The notes under the pieces were generated by a model that saw only the letters and a list, made by a program, of their open reading frames with translations, had not been told where the DNA came from and searched no databases. From AA29 sp041481445 (GTDB lineage Bacteria; Acidobacteriota; Vicinamibacteria; Fen-336): a stretch of DNA of 8,919 nucleotides. Both the position numbers and the translations under genes were made by a program. The stretch is from the NCBI GenBank assembly GCA_041481445.1, contig JBGPBV010000223.1:1-8919 (forward strand), given 5' to 3'. Of this stretch, positions 1 to 6,926 are shown in pieces. Each line of letters starts with the position of its first letter. Within the stretch, counting starts at the first letter, position 1.

Positions 1-2108
1 CCACCGCGCCCGCGCGTCGCACGCTGAAGGTCGTCTGTCCGCACGACTGCCCGGACACCTGCGTGATGACGGTGGACGTCGAGGACGGGCGCGCCGTTGG
101 CATCGGCGGGGATCCCGGCCATCGCTTCACCCAGGGGTTCCTCTGCGCCAAGGTCAACCACTACCTCGAGCGCGTGTACAGCCCCGACCGCATCCTCCAT
201 CCGATGAAGCGCGTCGGAGGCAAGGGCGAGGGCCGCTTCGCGCGGATCTCCTGGGACGAGGCCCTGGACCTGATCGCGGACCGCTTCCGCGAGGTCGTGG
301 CCCGCCACGGCGCCCAGGCCATCCTGCCCTACTCCTACGCGGGGAACATGGGCCTGCTCTCCTACGGGAGCATGGACCGGCGGTTCTTCCACGCGCTGGG
401 GGCGACCCGGCTCGACCGCACCATCTGCGCCAGCGCCGGGTTCAAGGGGCTCGAGATGACCCTGGGCAAGGCCATGGGCTTCGACCCGGAGGCGATCGTG
501 CACGCGCGCTTCATCGTGGCCTGGGGCGCCAACATCGTGAGCTCGAACGTCCACCTCTGGCCGTTCATCGAGGAGGCGCGCCGGCGCGGAGCGACCCTGG
601 TGACGATCGATCCCTTCCGCTCGCGCACGGCCGAGAAGTCGGACCGCCACCTGGCCCCCATGCCCGGCACCGACGGCGCCCTCGCCCTCGGCCTCATGCA
701 CGTCGTCTTCCGCGACGGGCTCGAGGACGGCGACTACCTCGAGCGGTACACGATCGGCGCGGACCTTCTGCGGGAGCGCGTGCGCGAGTGGACGCCGGCG
801 CGGGTGGCGGAGACGACGGGGCTCGCCGCCTCCGACGTGGAATGGCTGGCACGCGAGTGCGCGACGCGCCAGCCGGTCGCGATCCGCCTGAACTACGGCC
901 TGAACCGCCACGCCGGCGCGGCCATGGCCGTGCGCGCGATCGCCTGCATCCCGGCGGTGACGGGGGCCTGGCGCCATCCCGGCGGCGGGGTCCTGCTCTC
1001 CTGCTCGGGCACGTTCCCCACCAACCCGGCCGCCCTGGAGCGGCCGGACCTCGCGCCGGGAGAGACGCGCCTGCTCAACATGAGCCAGGTCGGCCGCATC
1101 CTGCTCGACCGGTCGCTCGACCCGCCGGTGAAGGCGATCTTCGTCTACAACTCGAACCCGCTCGCGGTGGCGCCGGAATCCGGGAAGGTGCGCGCGGGGT
1201 TCGCGCGGGAGGACCTCTTCACGGTCGTCCACGAGCTGTTCCCGACCGATACCGTGGACTACGCGGACGTCGTCCTGCCCGCCCCGACCACCCTCGAGCT
1301 CTACGACATCCACAAGGCGTACGGGCACCTGTACCTGAGCCTCAACCGTCCGGCCATCGCGCCCCTGGGCGAGAGCAAGTCCAACACCGAGGTGTTCCGC
1401 CTCCTGGCCGCGCGGATGGGGCTCGACCACCCGGCCCTGAGCGAGACCGACGAGCAGATGGCGCGCCAAGCCCTGCGCTGGGACCATCCGCACCTGGCCG
1501 GTCTCACCTTCGAGGACCTCGAACGGGAAGGGACGCTCCGGCTGAGCGTGCCCGACACGTTCGCGCCGTTCGCGGAAGGCTCCTTCCCCACCCCGTCGGG
1601 GAGGTGCGAGCTGTTCTCGGAGCGGGTGGCCGCCGCCGGCCTGGACCCCGTGCCCACCTACGTGCCGCCGCGCGAGAGCCCGCGCACCGCCCCCGAGCGC
1701 GCGCGGCGCTATCCGCTGGCCTTCATCTCGCCGCCCGCGCACCACTTCCTGAACTCCACCTTCTCCGCCCAGCCCACGCTGATGCGCCGCGAGAGCGAGC
1801 CGCTCGTGTACGTCCATCCCGAGGACGCCGGGCCCCGCGGGATCGCGGACGGCGACACCGTGCGCGTGTTCAACGACCGCGGCTCGTTCCAGGCCCGGGT
1901 GGAGGTCTCGGACGCGGCGCGCCCGACGGTCGTGGTCGGCCTCTCGATCTGGTGGCCCAAGCTCTCCCCGGGCCGGCGCAACGCGAACGAGGTGACCAGC
2001 CAGGAGCTGACGGACATGGGCGGGGGAGCCACCTTCTACGACTGCCTGGTCGAGGTGGAGGCCGTGCGCGAGGCCCTCCCGCCGTTCCCGGTCCCGCCGC
2101 CCGCGTGA
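1..2108 (+). CDS. Molybdopterin-dependent oxidoreductase (DMSO reductase/BisC family), 5' partial
   Basis: A molybdenum (or tungsten) bis-MGD oxidoreductase with an N-terminal 4Fe-4S cluster; its substrate cannot be told from sequence. The frame is open from base 3 to the TGA at 2106-2108, giving 701 residues, and the true start lies left of the window. The GTG at 63 is not the start because it would remove three cluster cysteines. Counting from base 3, the cluster motif is C12-x3-C16-x3-C20-x27-C48, followed by K50. The molybdopterin-binding region follows. C142, in RTICASAG, aligns by spacing to L/G landmarks with the selenocysteine of E. coli formate dehydrogenase H, so Cys is the inferred Mo ligand. 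YNSNP starts at 382 and HELFPTDT at 410. The C-terminal dinucleotide-binding domain spans about 570-690 and contains HHFLNSTF and a GGGATFYD-type ending. No export signal can be judged because the N-terminus is missing. The family call is firm; the reaction is unknown. Confidence 0.95.
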   Translation, partial: TAPARRTLKVVCPHDCPDTCVMTVDVEDGRAVGIGGDPGHRFTQGFLCAKVNHYLERVYSPDRILHPMKRVGGKGEGRFARISWDEALDLIADRFREVVARHGAQAILPYSYAGNMGLLSYGSMDRRFFHALGATRLDRTICASAGFKGLEMTLGKAMGFDPEAIVHARFIVAWGANIVSSNVHLWPFIEEARRRGATLVTIDPFRSRTAEKSDRHLAPMPGTDGALALGLMHVVFRDGLEDGDYLERYTIGADLLRERVREWTPARVAETTGLAASDVEWLARECATRQPVAIRLNYGLNRHAGAAMAVRAIACIPAVTGAWRHPGGGVLLSCSGTFPTNPAALERPDLAPGETRLLNMSQVGRILLDRSLDPPVKAIFVYNSNPLAVAPESGKVRAGFAREDLFTVVHELFPTDTVDYADVVLPAPTTLELYDIHKAYGHLYLSLNRPAIAPLGESKSNTEVFRLLAARMGLDHPALSETDEQMARQALRWDHPHLAGLTFEDLEREGTLRLSVPDTFAPFAEGSFPTPSGRCELFSERVAAAGLDPVPTYVPPRESPRTAPERARRYPLAFISPPAHHFLNSTFSAQPTLMRRESEPLVYVHPEDAGPRGIADGDTVRVFNDRGSFQARVEVSDAARPTVVVGLSIWWPKLSPGRRNANEVTSQELTDMGGGATFYDCLVEVEAVREALPPFPVPPPA

Positions 2109-2341
2109 GCGGCGTCTTCGTCGCCTCCACCGTCGTGACCCTGATGCACTGGCTGCGCGTGCGCGACCGGCGGCTGGTGCCGCTGATGGGGATGCTCGCG
2201 ATGCTGGCCGCGGCCCAGTCCCTCGAGTGGTGGCATCCGTGGCGCCACGCGTTCGAGCTCGCCGCCGCCGCCGGCGCCCTCGTCCTGATGTCGATGCTGC
2301 GCGGACCCGGGGGAGACCTGCCGGTCCCTTCCGGACGATGA
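2105..2341 (+). CDS. Small hydrophobic membrane protein (78 aa), translationally coupled on both sides
   Basis: I do not recognise a named family. GTG at 2105 overlaps the stop of the molybdoenzyme (GTGA), and its own TGA at 2339-2341 overlaps the ATG of the next gene (ATGA). Neither junction has a clear Shine-Dalgarno sequence, so reinitiation by terminating ribosomes is likely. The protein has three hydrophobic stretches, at about residues 3-17, 24-40 and 49-65. They are separated by the basic loop RVRDRR (18-23) and an aromatic loop SLEWWHPW (39-46). A short Gly/Pro-rich tail follows. Nearly every codon ends in G or C, as in real genes here, which supports coding. The first helix is short, so it may be an incomplete span. 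Its position suggests a membrane role tied to the molybdoenzyme, such as an anchor or accessory, but there is no cofactor motif to prove this. An ATG at 2144 is a less likely alternative start. Confidence 0.7.
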   Translation: MSGVFVASTVVTLMHWLRVRDRRLVPLMGMLAMLAAAQSLEWWHPWRHAFELAAAAGALVLMSMLRGPGGDLPVPSGR

Positions 2342-3474
2342 GAGCGGCCGGCCGCGACCTCGCGCGGCTCCTCTACGCCGCCTCCGAGACCGACGCCGAC
2401 ATCCTGTACCCGACCGGCTTCTTCGCCCCCGACCCGTTCCTCTTCATCCAGGTCGCGCGGCGGCGCCTCCTCGTCATGAGCGACCTGGAGGTGGACCGCG
2501 CGCGGAAGCAGGCGCGCGTGGACGAGGTCCGCTCGTGGTCGGCGCTGGCCCGGGCGGAGGAGGCCGCGGGCGGCCAGGCCACGCCGGCCGCGGTCATCGC
2601 GCGCGCCGTGCGCGCCCTGCGCCTCCGCCACGTGGAGGTGCCGCGCACCTTCCCCCTGGGCCTGGCCATGGACCTCGACGCGCGCGGCCTCCGGCTGGAA
2701 GTCGGCCCCGATCCCTTCTGGCCCGAGCGCGAGAGGAAGCGGCCGGACGAGGTTCGCGCGATCCAGGCCGCGCTGCGGGCGGCGGAGGCGGGGCTGGAGG
2801 CGGGACTGGCCGCGCTGCGCGCCACGCGCATCGGCGGGGACGGATGGCTGCGCCGGGACGGGCGCCGCTTCACCGCGGAGGACCTGCGGGCGGCGGTGAA
2901 CGAGCGGATCATGGCCGAGGGCTGCCTGCCCGCCCACACGATCTGCGCGCCCGGCGACCAGGCGGTGGACCCGCACGAGGAGGGACACGGCCCCATCCGC
3001 GCGCACACGCCGGTCGTGATGGACATCTTCCCGCGCTCCGAGCGGACGGGCTACTTCGGCGACCTGACCCGCACCGTCGTGCGCGGGCGGGCCTCGGAGC
3101 GGCTCAAGGAGGTCTACGCGCTCGTGAACGAGGGGGTGCGCCTGGGCCATCGCCGCGTCCGTCCCGGCGCGCGGGGGCGGACCATCCATGCCGAGATCCA
3201 GGACCTGTTCACCGCGCGCGGGTTCCCGACCGGCCTGCGCGACGGCCGCATGCAGGGGTTCTTCCACGGGACCGGGCACGGACTGGGCCTGCAGATCCAC
3301 GAGCCGCCTTCGATCTCGGTGCGCCCGTCCGTGCTGCGCGCCGGGCACGTGGTCACCGTCGAGCCCGGCCTGTACTATCTCGGCCTCGGCGGGGTCCGCA
3401 TCGAAGACGTGGCCCTGGTGACGGCGACGGGCTCGCGCAACCTCACCCGGGTCGCGAAGTTCCTGGAGGTCTGA
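2338..3474 (+). CDS. M24-family metallopeptidase (Xaa-Pro aminopeptidase-like)
   Basis: A 378-residue cytoplasmic metallopeptidase of the creatinase/methionine aminopeptidase (pita-bread) fold, expected to remove N-terminal residues, often before proline. Residues 1 to about 125 form the variable creatinase-N-like domain, and about 130-378 form the catalytic domain. All five expected dimetal ligands are present: D229 (in VVMDIFP), D242 (in GDLTRT), H314 (in GTGHGLG), E342 (in TVEPGL) and E356 (in VRIED). The auxiliary histidine H321 (in QIHEPP) sits 7 residues after H314, as in E. coli methionine aminopeptidase. The enzyme should therefore be active. The chosen ATG overlaps the previous stop codon. 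An in-frame GTG at 2227 would add a tail lying inside the membrane-protein gene and was rejected. The protein has no signal peptide. Substrate preference is not predictable, and a prolidase or creatinase-like hydrolase is also possible. Confidence 0.92.
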   Translation: MRAAGRDLARLLYAASETDADILYPTGFFAPDPFLFIQVARRRLLVMSDLEVDRARKQARVDEVRSWSALARAEEAAGGQATPAAVIARAVRALRLRHVEVPRTFPLGLAMDLDARGLRLEVGPDPFWPERERKRPDEVRAIQAALRAAEAGLEAGLAALRATRIGGDGWLRRDGRRFTAEDLRAAVNERIMAEGCLPAHTICAPGDQAVDPHEEGHGPIRAHTPVVMDIFPRSERTGYFGDLTRTVVRGRASERLKEVYALVNEGVRLGHRRVRPGARGRTIHAEIQDLFTARGFPTGLRDGRMQGFFHGTGHGLGLQIHEPPSISVRPSVLRAGHVVTVEPGLYYLGLGGVRIEDVALVTATGSRNLTRVAKFLEV

Positions 3475-3480
3475 AAGGAG
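3475..3480 (+). promoter_or_regulatory. Shine-Dalgarno site for the DUF3291 gene
   Basis: AAGGAG lies 6 bases before the ATG at 3487 and just after the stop of the peptidase gene. It is the only strong ribosome-binding site within the four-gene plus-strand cluster, so this gene can be translated independently of coupling. Confidence 0.75.
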
Positions 3481-3486
3481 CGACGC

Positions 3487-3990
3487 ATGCCGAACGGGCT
3501 CCATCTCGCCCAGGTGAACATCGGACGGATCAGGGACGCTCCCGACCGCCCGACCATGGCCGGCTTCATGGGGCGGCTCGACGAGATCAACGCGCTGGCC
3601 GAGCGGAGCCCCGGCTTCGTCTGGCGGCTGCAGGGCACGGAAGGCAACGCCACGTACCTGCGGCCCTACGACGACGATCGGATCCTCATCAACATGTCCG
3701 TGTGGGAGACCGTCGAGGCGCTGCAGGACTACGTCTACCGGAGCGCGCACAAGGAGCTGCTGCGGCAGCGCCAGGAATGGTTCGCGAAGTTCGAGGGCGT
3801 CTACCTCGCGCTGTGGTGGGTGCCCGAGGGGCACCGGCCCTCGGTCGACGAGGCGAAGCAGCGCCTGGCCCGCCTGGCCGCGCAGGGACCGACACCTTTC
3901 GCCTTCACGTTCCGCGCACTGTTCCCGCCGGATCCGGCGGTGGCGGCCGCCACCGACTGGTCGGCCTTCGAGCCCTGTCCGGCCGCCTGA
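3487..3990 (+). CDS. DUF3291 domain-containing protein
   Basis: A 167-residue soluble protein matching the DUF3291 family, whose function is not established. Relatives have the look of small antibiotic-biosynthesis-monooxygenase-like (dimeric alpha/beta-barrel) proteins. The family signature is clear: LAQVNIGR at the N-terminus, PGFVWRLQG around residues 43-51, INMSVWETVEALQDYVYRS at about 68-86, LWWVPEGHRPS at about 109-119, and GPTPFAFTFRALFP at about 137-150. There is no signal peptide or membrane segment. The length is normal and the frame intact. The 12-base gap after the peptidase stop implies the same transcript. The operon is then closed by the convergent kinase gene 22 bases downstream. 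The family assignment is from memory of the motif pattern; any role with the molybdoenzyme is inference. Confidence 0.88.
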   Translation: MPNGLHLAQVNIGRIRDAPDRPTMAGFMGRLDEINALAERSPGFVWRLQGTEGNATYLRPYDDDRILINMSVWETVEALQDYVYRSAHKELLRQRQEWFAKFEGVYLALWWVPEGHRPSVDEAKQRLARLAAQGPTPFAFTFRALFPPDPAVAAATDWSAFEPCPAA

Positions 3991-3995
3991 GAGCT

Positions 3996-4035
3996 CGCGC
4001 CGGCCCCCCGGGTCAGACGATCAGCGGCCGGCGCG
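3996..4035. terminator. GC-rich hairpin between convergent genes, possible bidirectional terminator
   Basis: CGCGCCGGCC at 3996-4005 is perfectly complementary to GGCCGGCGCG at 4026-4035, giving a 10-bp stem with a 20-base loop. It spans the 22-base gap between two convergent stops, and its right arm covers the last codons of the kinase gene. No T-tract follows on either strand, so it is not a standard intrinsic terminator. It could act as a 3'-end stabilising structure or help Rho-dependent ending. Chance pairing in such GC-rich DNA is quite possible. Confidence 0.3.
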
Positions 4036-6817
4036 CGCGAGAGACCTGGTATCCGTAAAGCAGCAGCAGGGCCACGGGCAGGAGGCTGATGGCACTGGCC
4101 TCCGTCGCCCAGTGGCCGAAGCTGGGCGCTTGCGGGAGGACGAGGAGCGTCGAGACGACGAAGAAGCCCACCACGGTCGGGAGGAGACCGAGGCGGGTGA
4201 CGAGGTAGATCGGCGTGCCCGAGAGGACCACGGCCATGGCCAGCATCGGCCAGAAGTTCGAGCCCACGACCAGGGCGTCCTGCACGCTCAGCAGGAGGAT
4301 GTAGACCCCCGCCGCCAGCGCCTCGAAGCGCAAGGCGCGCCGCAGGGCGAGGCGCAGCATCACGACGGCCATGCCTTCCATGAGCATGGCCACCGCGACG
4401 TCGGCGAGGGTGACGAGGCCCAGGCGGACGCCGAGCAGCGTCTCGAGCCCGTCGGGGATGGGCACGGGGGGAGGGATCCCCAGGGCGGCGGGGATGATGG
4501 TGCGGGCGGCCCCCGCGCTCATGGCGATGGCGGCGCCGCAGGCGGCGCCGATCAGCACGTCACGCCCCACGATGGGGTCGCGCAGGCGCCCGGCGAGCAG
4601 GCGCGTCCACGAGATCAGCGTGTCCGGCCAGTGGCGTCGGACGAACGGCTCGAGGGCCAGGTACAGGATCCAGATCACGGCGCCGAAGAAGAACACGAGG
4701 CCGAGGCCGCGGACCACGAGCCCCAGCTCCAGCTGCAGGTCCGCGACGTGATGGGCGGAGAGGAGCCAGGAGGCGAGCTTCGCGGCCATCGCCGCCACCG
4801 CCAGGCGCCGCGCCCCCGCCCGGTCGCCGCGGCCCAGGCGCACGTTGTGCCGGGCGAGGAGGAGGCTGCCGACGGCGAGCGCGATGAAGAGGACGACCGC
4901 GAGCTGGTAGCCGGCGTGACGCCCCTTCGAGAACTGGAAGGGCTGGGCGCGGTCCGGCCGCGTCCAGTCGCCGGTCATCTCGAAGTACACGGGGCGTCCG
5001 TGGTAGGCGGCCGCCTCCAGGCGGATGGGCAGCTCGGGCCGCTCGGGGTCGGTGCCGGTCCAGGCGGCGCGGGCGTCCGCGTAGAACGGCGGCGTCCAGC
5101 GCGGCGCGTCCGGCGTCAACCGCGTCGCATCGAGCCGGGCCTCGGCCAGGAGCGCCGACCAGTCGGGCGCGGGCGGGCCCCGCGGCCGGCTCGACGTGTC
5201 CGCCTCCTCGAGCTGGGGCGGCACGCTGTAGAAGCCGACGAGCCGGCCCTCCATGTCGAGCTTCACCCCCGCCATCCCGGAGGCCAGCACGGCCGGATTG
5301 GACCAGGTGGTGCGGCCGGTCAGCGAGGTCGCGAGCAGCGGCTGCGGGCTCTGGCGATACCAGTACTGCAGCACGGGCGGACGGTCCGCGGCCAGGTCCT
5401 TCCATCGGTCGACGGAGGTCGAGTGGCTCTCGACCTGCTGCAGGTAATCGCCGTCGAAGCTGAAGCCGACCGCGCGGTCCGCGCGGCGGGCCGGATGGCC
5501 CAGGGCGCGCAGCGCCTCCTGGGCGCGGTCCTCGAGCGCATCGGGAGACTTGACCAGCGTCACGAGGCCGGCCAGGTGGACGCGCGAGGAGAGGAGGGCG
5601 GCCAGCGCGGTCGCGGCCAGGCCGGCGGCGAAGAGCCACCCCGCGGTGGACGCGCGCAGGCCCTCGATGGCGCCCGCCGCCGCCACCATCTCCGGGGACG
5701 GGATCTCGCCCGCGGCCAGCGCCGCCGCCAGCGGGTCTCCCCCGGGCAGCGCGGCCGCCACCGCCAGCGCGGACGGCGGGCGCAGGCGCGCGTCGTTCTC
5801 GAGGCAGCGCAGGATCACGCGCTCGACCGCGGGATCGATCTCGTGGACGAGCGTGGACGGGCTCATCGGCGTGGTCTCGCTCTGCTTGCGCAGCAGCTCG
5901 GCCAGCGTCTTCCCCTCGAAGGCCTTCCGGCCCGTGAACAGCTCGTAGAGGACGAGGCCCAGCGAGTAGATGTCGCTGGACACCGACACCTCGCGGCCGG
6001 CGAGCTGCTCGGGGGACATGTAGGCCGGAGTGCCCGAGCGCACGTCCTCGCCCACGAAGCTCTCCGCGAGCCCGGCCAGGCCGAAGTCGGTGATGCGCAC
6101 CTTGCCGCGGCCGTCGAGCATCACGTTGTCCGGCTTGAGGTCGCGGTGCAGCACGCCCCGCTCGTGGGCGGCGGCGAGGCCGGCGCAGAGCTGGCGCGCG
6201 ATGTCGACGGCCTTGTCGGAGGGCAGGCGGCCGATGCGGCGGAGCAGGGAGGCGAGGTCCTCGCCGTCCACGTACTCCATGGTGAGGAAGGGCTGGGCCT
6301 CCGCGTCGCCGATGTCGTACATGCGGCACACGGCCGGGTGGGACACCCCGCGCGCGGTGCGGACCTCGTTGTGGAAGCGTTCCCGCCGCACGGGATCGTC
6401 GAGGAACGACTCGGGGAGGAACTTGAGCGCGACCGCCTGTCCGAGCCGGAGGTCGTCCGCGCGGTAGACCTCGCCCATCCCGCCGCGGCCGAGCAGGCCC
6501 ACGATGCGGTACCGCTCGGCGAACAGCGCGCCGGGGACGAAGCGCGGGGGCGGCGCGGCGGCGGCGGCGCCGCGACCGGAGGGGGAGAGGCTCCCGGCGT
6601 CGGGCGTGCGCGGCGCGCCGGGTGTGCGGGGCGCGGGCGACCGGAGCGGGCTCCCGGGCGTCGCCGGCGAGCGCAGCGATCCCGCGGGGAAGCCGCTCGG
6701 GCGTGGCCGTGGGGCGGTGCCGGTGGGCAGCCCGTCGATCTCGAGCAGCGTCCCGCAGGACGGACAGAACCTCTGCCCGTCCGCGGTGAGATGGGCGCAG
6801 GTGGGACAGGTGGCCAT
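4013..6817 (-). CDS. Zinc-ribbon Ser/Thr protein kinase with extracytoplasmic domain and polytopic membrane C-terminus
   Basis: A 934-residue Hanks-type kinase. The zinc ribbon is C4-x2-C7 and C18-x2-C21. A Pro/Ser/Thr/Ala-rich linker covers about 28-98. The kinase domain (about 103-358) is complete: glycine loop GRGGMGEV at 110-117, K132, E151, HRDLKPDN with catalytic D226 and N231, D244-F245-G246, and SGTPAYMSPE at 261-270. A first membrane span lies at about 393-410. An extracytoplasmic domain of unknown fold covers about 411-633. The rest has about eight further hydrophobic spans between 637 and 923 (for example 637-655, 699-721, 831-850, 876-895, 907-923). The kinase therefore faces the cytoplasm and the 411-633 region is a likely sensor. 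The layout resembles large membrane kinases I associate with Acidobacteriota. The ATG was chosen because the zinc ribbon begins at once; the ribosome-binding site is weak. Ligand and substrates are unknown. Confidence 0.95.
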   Translation of the reverse strand: MATCPTCAHLTADGQRFCPSCGTLLEIDGLPTGTAPRPRPSGFPAGSLRSPATPGSPLRSPAPRTPGAPRTPDAGSLSPSGRGAAAAAPPPRFVPGALFAERYRIVGLLGRGGMGEVYRADDLRLGQAVALKFLPESFLDDPVRRERFHNEVRTARGVSHPAVCRMYDIGDAEAQPFLTMEYVDGEDLASLLRRIGRLPSDKAVDIARQLCAGLAAAHERGVLHRDLKPDNVMLDGRGKVRITDFGLAGLAESFVGEDVRSGTPAYMSPEQLAGREVSVSSDIYSLGLVLYELFTGRKAFEGKTLAELLRKQSETTPMSPSTLVHEIDPAVERVILRCLENDARLRPPSALAVAAALPGGDPLAAALAAGEIPSPEMVAAAGAIEGLRASTAGWLFAAGLAATALAALLSSRVHLAGLVTLVKSPDALEDRAQEALRALGHPARRADRAVGFSFDGDYLQQVESHSTSVDRWKDLAADRPPVLQYWYRQSPQPLLATSLTGRTTWSNPAVLASGMAGVKLDMEGRLVGFYSVPPQLEEADTSSRPRGPPAPDWSALLAEARLDATRLTPDAPRWTPPFYADARAAWTGTDPERPELPIRLEAAAYHGRPVYFEMTGDWTRPDRAQPFQFSKGRHAGYQLAVVLFIALAVGSLLLARHNVRLGRGDRAGARRLAVAAMAAKLASWLLSAHHVADLQLELGLVVRGLGLVFFFGAVIWILYLALEPFVRRHWPDTLISWTRLLAGRLRDPIVGRDVLIGAACGAAIAMSAGAARTIIPAALGIPPPVPIPDGLETLLGVRLGLVTLADVAVAMLMEGMAVVMLRLALRRALRFEALAAGVYILLLSVQDALVVGSNFWPMLAMAVVLSGTPIYLVTRLGLLPTVVGFFVVSTLLVLPQAPSFGHWATEASAISLLPVALLLLYGYQVSRARRPLIV

Positions 6818-6840
6818 GGTCGCGCCGGTCGTGCTGGTCC

Positions 6841-6869
6841 ACGCTACGCGCCCGCGGGGCCGCGGTCAA
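6841..6869 (-). promoter_or_regulatory. Candidate sigma-70-type promoter for the kinase gene
   Basis: Reading the minus strand, TTGACC (6869-6864) is followed after 17 bases by TAGCGT (6846-6841). The -35 element matches 5 of 6 consensus bases and the -10 matches 3 of 6. A start near 6834 would leave a leader of roughly 17 bases before the kinase ATG. The position is right, but the -10 is weak. Confidence 0.35.
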
Positions 6870-6881
6870 TCCGGCGGGGGA

Positions 6882-6887
6882 TATGAT
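6882..6887 (+). promoter_or_regulatory. Candidate -10 element for the secreted peptidase gene
   Basis: TATGAT (5 of 6 consensus) lies in a rare A/T-rich island, ATATGATTTCTT, within GC-rich surroundings. It is 39 bases before the GTG start, fitting a leader of about 30 bases. No good -35 element is seen at 16-18 bases upstream, so activation by another factor or a non-canonical sigma factor is possible. Confidence 0.4.
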
Positions 6888-6914
6888 TTCTTGGACGGGC
6901 CGCTCTCGCCCGGA

Positions 6915-6920
6915 AGGAGG
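6915..6920 (+). promoter_or_regulatory. Shine-Dalgarno site that fixes the peptidase start
   Basis: AGGAGG lies 6 bases before the GTG at 6927. It decides this start over the many in-frame upstream alternatives that keep the frame open back to about 6504, because a signal peptide follows directly after it. Confidence 0.85.
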
Positions 6921-6926
6921 ACATCC

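Larger units (their letters stand above)
6818..6926. other. Divergent intergenic control region
   Basis: This 109-base spacer is the longest non-coding stretch in the window. It lies head-to-head between the kinase and secreted peptidase genes and holds candidate promoter elements for both directions plus the peptidase ribosome-binding site. A CCGCGG-rich segment at about 6852-6865 separates the two candidate promoters and is partly self-complementary, but no recognised operator was identified. Confidence 0.6.

Noticed and set aside
63..65. GTG as the start codon of the molybdoenzyme
   Set aside because: The frame continues upstream with C12, C16 and C20 of the cluster motif, so the gene begins outside the window.
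1870..3834. A 654-codon open frame on the minus strand across the end of the molybdoenzyme, the peptidase and DUF3291 genes
   Set aside because: It crosses three well-supported opposite-strand genes and their junctions, and its protein is low-complexity with no recognisable motif.
2535..4058. A 507-codon plus-strand frame overlapping the M24 and DUF3291 genes
   Set aside because: It is an Arg/Gly/Pro-rich off-frame shadow of two genes with clear family signatures.
6535..6580. GCG/GGC-rich run resembling a simple-sequence repeat
   Set aside because: It encodes the Ala/Pro linker of the kinase (residues about 80-92). It is short and imperfect, typical of such linkers rather than a distinct repeat element.
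4112..6886. A 924-codon open frame on the plus strand antisense to the kinase gene
   Set aside because: Its translation is dominated by Arg, Gly, Ala, Glu and His with no domain motif, while the minus strand encodes a complete kinase. Long antisense frames are expected in such GC-rich genes.
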